In this document: positions 6,638-11,672 of the stretch, piece after piece
Layout: the number at the start of each line of letters is the position of its first letter
How positions within the stretch are numbered: the first letter of the stretch is position 1
Assembly (NCBI GenBank): GCA_020028195.1
Contig: JAHWYE010000021.1
Location: forward strand, 1 to 11,672
DNA: 11,672 bases
Direction of reading: 5' to 3'
Origin: Nitrospirota bacterium
GTDB lineage: Bacteria; Nitrospirota; Nitrospiria; Nitrospirales; Nitrospiraceae
Notes under the pieces: generated by a model
The model's database searches: none
The model's input: only the letters and a program-made list of their open reading frames with translations
What the model was told of the DNA's origin: nothing
Program-made: the position numbers and the translations under genes

Positions 6638-6716
6638 TGAATCATGAATCGTGAAGGTTGAATTCAGGCGAGCGTCCTCGCGCGAATTGGAAACCTAAAA
6701 TTCCCAATTCAACATT
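6638..6716 (+). repeat. Heptad-repeat inverted-repeat element in the nuoB-nuoC spacer
   Basis: TGAA recurs at 6638, 6645, 6652 and 6659, four consecutive 7-bp units (TGAATCA, TGAATCG, TGAAGGT, TGAATTC), starting 3 bp after the nuoB stop. AATTC recurs at 6699 and 6706 on the right. Left-arm GTTGAATT (6657-6664) pairs perfectly with AATTCAAC (6706-6713). Alternatively GAATTGG (6684-6690) pairs with CCAATTC (6704-6710). A central tetraloop hairpin, GCGAG-CGTC-CTCGC, occupies 6668-6681. No Shine-Dalgarno remains before the nuoC ATG at 6723. Confidence 0.65.
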
Positions 6717-6722
6717 GTCGTC

Positions 6723-7220
6723 ATGAGCACGTTAGCCCAACATATCCAGCGAGAATTCCCGGAGGGCTTCGTCAAGGCCGTTGAATGGCGCGGCGATCTG
6801 ACCGTGACCGTGCGTCGCGAGTCGCTGCACGACGTGGCCGGGTTTCTCCATGATGATCCCGAGATGGATTTTGATTACATCGTGCACGTCAGTTCCGTGG
6901 ATTGGCCTGATGACGTGGAGCGGTTTGAGGTTGTCTATGAATTCTATTCGATCCGCAAACGCCACCGCATCAGGCTCAAGACCCGTGTGCCAGAATCGGA
7001 TTGCGAAGTCATCTCCCTGACGGACATCTGGAAAGGCGCCGACTTCATGGAACGCGAGGTCTATGACATGATGGGCATCCGGTTCCGTAACCACCCGGAC
7101 CTGCGTCGCATCCTCATGCCGGATGACTATGACGAAGGCTACCCATTGAGAAAGGATTTTCCTTTGCGGGGCAAGGGGTGGCGGGACACGTTTGAATTCC
7201 TCGACGAAAAAGTATTGTAG
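6723..7220 (+). CDS. nuoC: NADH-quinone oxidoreductase subunit C
   Basis: 165 residues, separate from NuoD (not the fused NuoCD of enterobacteria). NuoC is the 30-kDa peripheral-arm subunit, without cofactors, packing against NuoB and NuoD. The family signature is at residues ~110-148: EREVYDMMGIRFRNHPDLRR, then ILMPDDYDEGYPLRKDFPL. The N-terminal half (1-100) is the usual alpha/beta domain with DYIVHVSSVDWPDD. The ATG at 6723 has no Shine-Dalgarno; the preceding bases are the right arm of the spacer element plus TGTCGTC. Translation may depend on reinitiation or on opening of that structure. Confidence 0.95.
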   Translation: MSTLAQHIQREFPEGFVKAVEWRGDLTVTVRRESLHDVAGFLHDDPEMDFDYIVHVSSVDWPDDVERFEVVYEFYSIRKRHRIRLKTRVPESDCEVISLTDIWKGADFMEREVYDMMGIRFRNHPDLRRILMPDDYDEGYPLRKDFPLRGKGWRDTFEFLDEKVL

Positions 7221-7231
7221 AAGACTCCGAT

Positions 7232-7308
7232 GTCGAATTGTGAATTTTCAATGGCGCATGAGCAGTCCGAGTAACTCAACGTTCAAAACTAAGAATTCAA
7301 AATTCTAC
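7232..7308 (+). repeat. Heptad-repeat inverted-repeat element in the nuoC-nuoD spacer
   Basis: The left side has GAATTGT and GAATTTT (GAATT at 7235 and 7242). The right side has five consecutive 7-bp units at 7274-7308 (ACTCAAC, GTTCAAA, ACTAAGA, ATTCAAA, ATTCTAC). Arm 7232-7248 and arm 7292-7308 (AGAATTCAAAATTCTAC) are complementary at 14 of 17 positions. The right arm also contains its own small hairpin, AGAATT-CAA-AATTCT (7292-7306). The element ends 2 bp before the nuoD ATG, so it occupies the place of a ribosome binding site. Confidence 0.65.
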
Positions 7309-7310
7309 TT

Positions 7311-8558
7311 ATGAAGTTAGAAGACCAACGGACGACGGTCTACAAGGTCGACCCGGAACATCCGGAAAGCGCGACGCTGCCAACCCTTCGGACTGAGGAG
7401 CTGCTCCTCAACATGGGCCCGCAGCACCCCAGCACCCACGGCGTCTTGAAAGTGATTCTGGAACTGGAAGGAGAGCGTATTGTCAAGGCCACGCCGGTCA
7501 TGGGGTTTCTGCACCGAGGCGTGGAGAAGCTGGCGGAAGACGGCACCTACCATCAGTTCATCCCGCACACCGACCGGCTCGATTACGTCTGCGCGATGTA
7601 CAACAACTTCGCCTATTGCCGCGCGGTCGAGAAGCTGATGAACATCACGGTGCCGGAGCGTGCTGAGTACCTGCGCACCATCGTGGCGGAAGTCCAGCGG
7701 ATCATCGGCCATCAATTCTGGTTGGGGACGCAAGCGCTGGATATCGGTGCGATGACCGTGTTCTTCTACACGTTCCGGGACCGTGAGATCCTGCTGGACT
7801 GGTTCGACGAGTTGTGTGGGGCGCGCCTGACCACAAGCTGGTATCGAATCGGCGGTGTGGAGCGGGATTTTACGCCGTCTCTGATCGAGAAGCTCCGGCG
7901 GTTCCTCGACTACTTTCCGCCCAAGATTGATGAGTACGTGGTCTTTCTCGAAAAGAACCGGATCTGGCTTGCGCGCACCAAAGGGGTGGCGGTGATCTCA
8001 GCCGAAGACGCGATCAGCTTCGGCCTCAGCGGTCCCACGTTGCGTGGCTCCGGTGTGGATTACGATCTGCGGAAATATGATGGCTACGCGGCCTACCCTA
8101 GGTGCGAATTCAGCGTGCCCGTAGGCAAGAACGGCGACACTTACGATCGATACTGGATCCGAGTCCAGGAGATGCGAGAGAGTGTGAAGATTGTCAGGCA
8201 GTGCCTGGACCAGATGCCGGCAGAGGGACCGATCATGGCCGATGTGCCGAGCGTGACCCTTCCTCCGAAGGAACGGGTATTCACGAACCTGGACTCGATG
8301 ATCCAGCAGTTCAAACTCTTCTCGCAGGGGTTCGACGCGCCGCGCGGCGAGATTTACTGCGGCACGGAAGCCCATAAAGGCGAACTGGGCTTTTACATCG
8401 TCAGTGCCGGGGGCGGCAAGCCCTACCGGCTGAAGATTCGAGCTCCCTCGTTCATCCACATGGGGGCGTTTGACCACATGTCGCGGGGCTACATGATTGC
8501 GGACGCCGTGACGATCTTCGGGACCTACGATATTGTCATGGGCGAATGCGACCGCTGA
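7311..8558 (+). CDS. nuoD: NADH-quinone oxidoreductase subunit D
   Basis: 415 residues, standard for NuoD, the 49-kDa subunit that forms most of the quinone-reducing pocket with NuoB. Visible signatures are LLLNMGPQHPSTHGVLKVIL (residues ~31-50, containing the quinone-site His region), GFLHRGVEKLAE, PHTDRLDYVCAMYNN and RIGGVERDF. GSGVDYDLRKYDGYAAY, EAHKGELGFYIVSAGG, RAPSFIHMGAFDHM and the C-terminal DIVMGECDR follow. The hydrogenase-type Ni-binding cysteines are absent, as expected for complex I. The ATG at 7311 is chosen because the upstream sequence is the repeat element; no Shine-Dalgarno precedes it. The next gene in the operon is nuoG rather than nuoE. Confidence 0.97.
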   Translation: MKLEDQRTTVYKVDPEHPESATLPTLRTEELLLNMGPQHPSTHGVLKVILELEGERIVKATPVMGFLHRGVEKLAEDGTYHQFIPHTDRLDYVCAMYNNFAYCRAVEKLMNITVPERAEYLRTIVAEVQRIIGHQFWLGTQALDIGAMTVFFYTFRDREILLDWFDELCGARLTTSWYRIGGVERDFTPSLIEKLRRFLDYFPPKIDEYVVFLEKNRIWLARTKGVAVISAEDAISFGLSGPTLRGSGVDYDLRKYDGYAAYPRCEFSVPVGKNGDTYDRYWIRVQEMRESVKIVRQCLDQMPAEGPIMADVPSVTLPPKERVFTNLDSMIQQFKLFSQGFDAPRGEIYCGTEAHKGELGFYIVSAGGGKPYRLKIRAPSFIHMGAFDHMSRGYMIADAVTIFGTYDIVMGECDR

Positions 8559-8566
8559 TGATGATG

Positions 8567-8629
8567 GGAAACGTGACTCGTTAAACGGGAACCGAAGAAC
8601 GTTTAACGAATACCGGTTAACGATTAACG
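8567..8629 (+). repeat. Nine tandem degenerate heptamers (NNNAMCG) in the nuoD-nuoG spacer
   Basis: From 8567 to 8629 the sequence divides exactly into nine 7-bp units. All nine end in CG, and eight of nine have A at position 4 (for example TTAAACG, TTTAACG, GTTAACG, ATTAACG). Within it CGTTAAACG (8579-8587) and CGTTTAACG (8600-8608) form a perfect 9-bp stem with a 12-nt loop. A second hairpin, ACC-G-GTTAA-CGA-TTAACGGT (8612-8631), lies directly before and partly over the GGTGAG ribosome binding site of nuoG. The array is more AT-rich than the flanking genes. Confidence 0.75.
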
Positions 8630-8639
8630 GTGAGAAACA

Positions 8640-11387
8640 ATGGCGTTGAAACCGGCGACCAATCCTGAAGTCGAGGCCGCCAGCATCGAGCTGGCCATAG
8701 ACGGCCGGACCGTGACGGCTAAGGACGGGGTTTCGCTCTACGACGTGATTGCCAGCACGGGCAACAATGTGCCGGCCATGTGTTACCACTATACCTTTGA
8801 CCCCTTCGGCTCCTGCGGGGTGTGCCTGGTCATGGTGGAGGGGAAAAAGGCGCCGGTTCGCTCCTGCACCGCGAAAGCCGCAGCCGGCATGGTGGTCCGC
8901 ACCGAAGGGGACGACCTGTTCCAGGCCAGAAAAAAGGCGGTCGAGAAACATCTGTCCGTCCACCCACTGGATTGCCCAGTCTGCGACGCAGACGGCCATT
9001 GCGAACTCCAGGACATGGCCTTCCAGCATCAGGTGACCACCCTGACCAATGCCAAGCAGAAGCTGATCCCCGAGGATACTCGGAGCCTCGTCCTGGATTT
9101 CAACATGAACCGCTGCATCGCCTGCGGCGAGTGCATCAACGTGTGCAAAGACGTCCTGATGATTGACGCCCTCCAATTTGTCAAGAAGGGCGGGTTCACC
9201 CAGGTGGTGGCCAAGGGCGACACCGCCCTGTCCTGCGAGTTTTGCGGAGACTGCTTGGCGGTTTGCCCGGTCGGCGCGATCACGAACAAGTATTCCAAAT
9301 ATCTGTACAAGCCCTGGCAGCTCAAAAAGACCACGACAACCTGTAATTACTGCGGCGACGGTTGCCAGATGTACATCGAGACCAACGACAATGAGGTGGT
9401 CCGCGTTACCTCTCCCCTGTCCTGGAAGAACAAGTGGGGAGACCGGGCCGAGACGGCAGCGGGGCACGGCGGCATCTGCGTGCGAGGCCGGTTCGGATTC
9501 CAATACATCGACAGCAAGGCCCGCCTCCGACAGCCGCTGGTGCGCCGTGACGGGAAGCTCGTCGAGACCCCTTGGTTGGAGACGCTGCACCCCATGGTGG
9601 AACGGCTGGCCGCCATCAAGGCCCAACACGGCCCCCAGGCGATTGGCGGGCTGATCACGGCCCGGTGCACCAACGAGGAACTCTACCTGTTCCAGAAGCT
9701 CATGCGCGCGGCGATCGGGACCAACCAATTCGACAGCAGTGCCCGCTACGGACACCTGAATTTCGTCCACGCGGTCCAGCACGCCTTGGGTATCGGCCGG
9801 ATGACGAATGATTGGGAGGACATCACCAAGGCCAAGGCCATCCTCCTTGTCGGCACCAACCTCACCGAAACCAACCCCTTGACAGCCGTTCGCGTGAAAG
9901 AGGCGATCCGCGTCTACAAGTCGCAGGTGATTGTTGTGGACTCAGCCCAAACCAAGATCGCCGCGCTCGCGTCGCATCCCATGATGGTGACGCCAGGGAC
10001 CGAGGGGCTATTCATCCAGGGTCTCGTGAAATCGGTGCTCGAGCAGGACCTCGTGGACGAAGAAGTCACCGGCAAGCATCCACAGGCGTTCGCCGCGCTC
10101 AAACAGGCAGTGGCGAGGGTGCCGCTCGACGCGATGGCTGCACAGACCGGCGTGTCGGTCGAGCAGATTCATGAGGCCGCTGCGATCTTCGCAGAGGCGC
10201 CGCGCGCGATTATCCTCTGTGGCGAGGGGATTGTTCGCCGGACCGGCGGATATGAACACGTCCTGAATCTGGTGGATCTGGCCTGGATCACCGGGAAGCT
10301 GGGCCGGCCCGGTTGTGGCGTGAACACGGTCACCGAAGAACCCAACGAGCAGGGTGCCGTAGATATGGGTGCCTTGCCGGAGTTTTTGCCAGGCCAGGTT
10401 CGGTTCGATGACGCAACGGCGCGCGAGAAGTTTGCGAAGGCCTGGGGCGCCGAGTTACCCCCGCCAGGGAGCGGGGCGTCTCTGATGGAGATTCTCAAGC
10501 GTTGCCGGAGCGGACAGATCAAGGCGCTCTATGTGATTGGGGAGAACCCGCTGGCCACGCTTCCTGCGTCGCTCGAAGTCCGGGCCGCCCTGGAGAACCT
10601 TGAACTGCTGATTTGCCAAGACCTGTTCCTGACCGAGACCGCTCAACTGGCCCACATGGTCTTGCCGGCTTGCACCTATGCCGAAAAGGACGGCACCTTT
10701 ACCAACCTGGAGGGGAAGGTGCTGCGTATCCGGCAGACCATGGACCCCATCGGGGACAGTCTGCCTGACTGGCATATCATGACCGCCATCGCGAGCGGAC
10801 TCGGCTATGAGCTGCCGTACGAATCTGCGCAGGACATCCAGAACGAGATCATGAAGCTCCTGCCCGGCTACTACAACCTCGGACAGCCTCGGAAGATCTC
10901 GCCGAAACCGGAGTCGTACCTGGGCAACGGCTACGTAGCTGAAGTAGGGAGCCGGTATCGCAGCGGTCTCAAGCCAGCGCACGGGGGAAGCGGTCGGCGT
11001 TCATTTACCCTGACGATGGGTCAGTTACTCTATCACTCCGGCAAGCTCTCCACGCAGGCCTCCGGGCTGATCAACATCTCGCCGAGCAGTGGTCGACTCC
11101 ACATGAACGAGAGAGATCTCGAGCGGATGGGACTGGGGGAGAGCACGCGGGTTCGCGTCACCTCACCGAAGGGGTCGCTGGAGCTTGGCGTGGAGGCTGA
11201 TCTCACGGTCCTGCCCGGTTCGTGCTTCTTCCCTGAGCACTTCAACGAGCCGCCGGTGAAGGATTTGATGCCGGTCGAGGTGGATGCCGCCACCGGCGTG
11301 CCCTATTTCAAACTGGCCGAGGTGACGATCGAAAAGGCGTACGAAGGGGGAGAGGTCGCGAGGGGGCTGAGCGGGGGAGCGTCATGA
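8640..11387 (+). CDS. nuoG: NuoG-type complex I subunit with formate-dehydrogenase-like architecture
   Basis: 915 residues. Domains in order: a [2Fe-2S] ferredoxin domain (Cys48, 59, 62, 76); the His-ligated [4Fe-4S] motif (His108, Cys112, 115, 121; HPLDCPVCDADGHC); two ferredoxin-type [4Fe-4S] sites (Cys159/162/165/169 and Cys199/202/205/209); the molybdopterin-oxidoreductase [4Fe-4S] site (Cys235, 238, 242, 280); a large molybdopterin-oxidoreductase domain (~290-740); and a molybdopterin-dinucleotide-binding C-terminal domain (~787-900). Layout and motifs such as ARCTNEELYLFQKL resemble NAD-linked formate dehydrogenase alpha subunits. However, the Mo-ligand Cys/Sec position reads R-Y-G-H (Gly371, His372 kept), and the catalytic Arg region V-R-G-Q-N-N is V-T-E-E-P-N. 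Formate oxidation is therefore not expected, and a structural electron-wire role in complex I is inferred. Context (nuoABCD before, nuoI overlapping after) supports this. GGTGAG precedes ATG 8640. A true, altered molybdoenzyme is less likely. Confidence 0.93.
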   Translation: MALKPATNPEVEAASIELAIDGRTVTAKDGVSLYDVIASTGNNVPAMCYHYTFDPFGSCGVCLVMVEGKKAPVRSCTAKAAAGMVVRTEGDDLFQARKKAVEKHLSVHPLDCPVCDADGHCELQDMAFQHQVTTLTNAKQKLIPEDTRSLVLDFNMNRCIACGECINVCKDVLMIDALQFVKKGGFTQVVAKGDTALSCEFCGDCLAVCPVGAITNKYSKYLYKPWQLKKTTTTCNYCGDGCQMYIETNDNEVVRVTSPLSWKNKWGDRAETAAGHGGICVRGRFGFQYIDSKARLRQPLVRRDGKLVETPWLETLHPMVERLAAIKAQHGPQAIGGLITARCTNEELYLFQKLMRAAIGTNQFDSSARYGHLNFVHAVQHALGIGRMTNDWEDITKAKAILLVGTNLTETNPLTAVRVKEAIRVYKSQVIVVDSAQTKIAALASHPMMVTPGTEGLFIQGLVKSVLEQDLVDEEVTGKHPQAFAALKQAVARVPLDAMAAQTGVSVEQIHEAAAIFAEAPRAIILCGEGIVRRTGGYEHVLNLVDLAWITGKLGRPGCGVNTVTEEPNEQGAVDMGALPEFLPGQVRFDDATAREKFAKAWGAELPPPGSGASLMEILKRCRSGQIKALYVIGENPLATLPASLEVRAALENLELLICQDLFLTETAQLAHMVLPACTYAEKDGTFTNLEGKVLRIRQTMDPIGDSLPDWHIMTAIASGLGYELPYESAQDIQNEIMKLLPGYYNLGQPRKISPKPESYLGNGYVAEVGSRYRSGLKPAHGGSGRRSFTLTMGQLLYHSGKLSTQASGLINISPSSGRLHMNERDLERMGLGESTRVRVTSPKGSLELGVEADLTVLPGSCFFPEHFNEPPVKDLMPVEVDAATGVPYFKLAEVTIEKAYEGGEVARGLSGGAS

Positions 11388-11672
11388 GCGTGTTGGCAAG
11401 AAAACTGTTGGACGTGGTGATGTTCCGCGAGATCTGGAATGCGATGAAGGTCACCTTCAAGCACATGTTCTATCGTCCCATCACCTTTCAATATCCGCGA
11501 GAGGAGCGGACGATTCCCGACGCCCATCGAGGGGCCCTCGGGTTGCTGCGGTACGATGACGGGGCGGAGCGGTGCGTGGGATGCGATCTGTGCGAGGCCG
11601 CCTGTCCCTCCCATTGCATCAAAGTCGTCAGTGCCGAAGACGAGTCCCTTCCCCTGCGACGATACGCGAGCG
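11384..11672 (+). CDS. nuoI: NADH-quinone oxidoreductase subunit I (5' part only)
   Basis: The first 96 residues are inside the window; the gene runs off the right edge. NuoI/TYKY carries two [4Fe-4S] clusters (N6a, N6b) that hand electrons from NuoG to NuoB. The N-terminus has the usual amphipathic segment (FREIWNAMKVTFKHMFYRPI) followed by TFQYPREERTIPDAHRG and LRYDDGAERCVGCDLCEAAC, which contains the first cluster motif (Cys64, 67, 70 and 74). The second motif would lie outside the window. The ATG overlaps the nuoG stop (ATGA), implying translational coupling; GGGGGAG just upstream can serve as ribosome binding site. No nuoH lies between nuoG and nuoI, unlike the E. coli order. Confidence 0.94.
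   Translation, partial: MSVLARKLLDVVMFREIWNAMKVTFKHMFYRPITFQYPREERTIPDAHRGALGLLRYDDGAERCVGCDLCEAACPSHCIKVVSAEDESLPLRRYAS

Noticed and set aside
7998..9782. 594-codon minus-strand open frame across nuoD and nuoG
   Set aside because: Antisense shadow of two strongly conserved complex I genes; it crosses the repeat spacer and its translation resembles no family.
8640..11387. Annotation as an active formate dehydrogenase alpha subunit
   Set aside because: The Mo-ligand Cys/Sec is Gly371 and the catalytic Arg is replaced by Thr; the gene sits inside a nuo operon.

Overview
The window looks like chromosomal DNA of a moderately GC-rich Gram-negative-type bacterium. The best guess is a member of the Nitrospirota close to Nitrospira. 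That guess is inference: it rests on a complex I operon that runs A-B-C-D and then straight to a formate-dehydrogenase-like NuoG and NuoI with no nuoE/nuoF between them, and on an OmpA-type envelope protein. No rRNA, tRNA, CRISPR array, transposase or phage gene was seen.

Left part (1-5114). The 5' end of a minus-strand mannosyl-3-phosphoglycerate-phosphatase-like HAD gene runs off the left edge. It is divergent from a small four-helix membrane protein of unknown function (431-847, plus). A structured spacer (848-1064) separates that gene from a convergent PriA-family gene (minus). This PriA has its DNA-binding and zinc-binding parts but has lost the helicase ATPase motifs. Upstream of it on the same strand lies an exported protein with a MotB/OmpA-type peptidoglycan-binding domain and a proline-rich tail. 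A promoter is visible in front of each of these two minus-strand genes, and both promoters favour start codons downstream of the longest open frame.

Middle (5115-5623). This is about 500 bp without a convincing gene, ending in a candidate promoter for the nuo operon.

Right part (5624-11672). nuoA, nuoB, nuoC, nuoD, nuoG and the 5' end of nuoI lie on the plus strand. Together they supply the membrane-arm start (A), the quinone-site and peripheral-arm subunits (B, C, D), and the iron-sulphur wiring (G, I) of respiratory complex I. NuoG carries additional ferredoxin-type clusters and a complete molybdopterin-oxidoreductase fold, but lacks the Mo-ligand Cys/Sec and the catalytic Arg of formate dehydrogenase. 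nuoE and nuoF (the NADH/FMN module) are absent at their usual place, so the electron partner of this complex may not be NADH.

The most unusual signal is in the spacers of this operon. All four non-overlapping junctions (A/B, B/C, C/D, D/G) have 81-111 bp gaps filled with degenerate 7-bp-period repeats. These are largely arranged as inverted arms that can pair across the spacer, right up to the next start codon. The clearest is the nuoD-nuoG spacer, with nine consecutive heptamers of the form NNNAMCG. The overlapping nuoG-nuoI junction has none. Elsewhere, a pair of hairpins sharing the same loop sequence in opposite orientation sits after priA and may be a REP/BIME-like element or bidirectional terminator.
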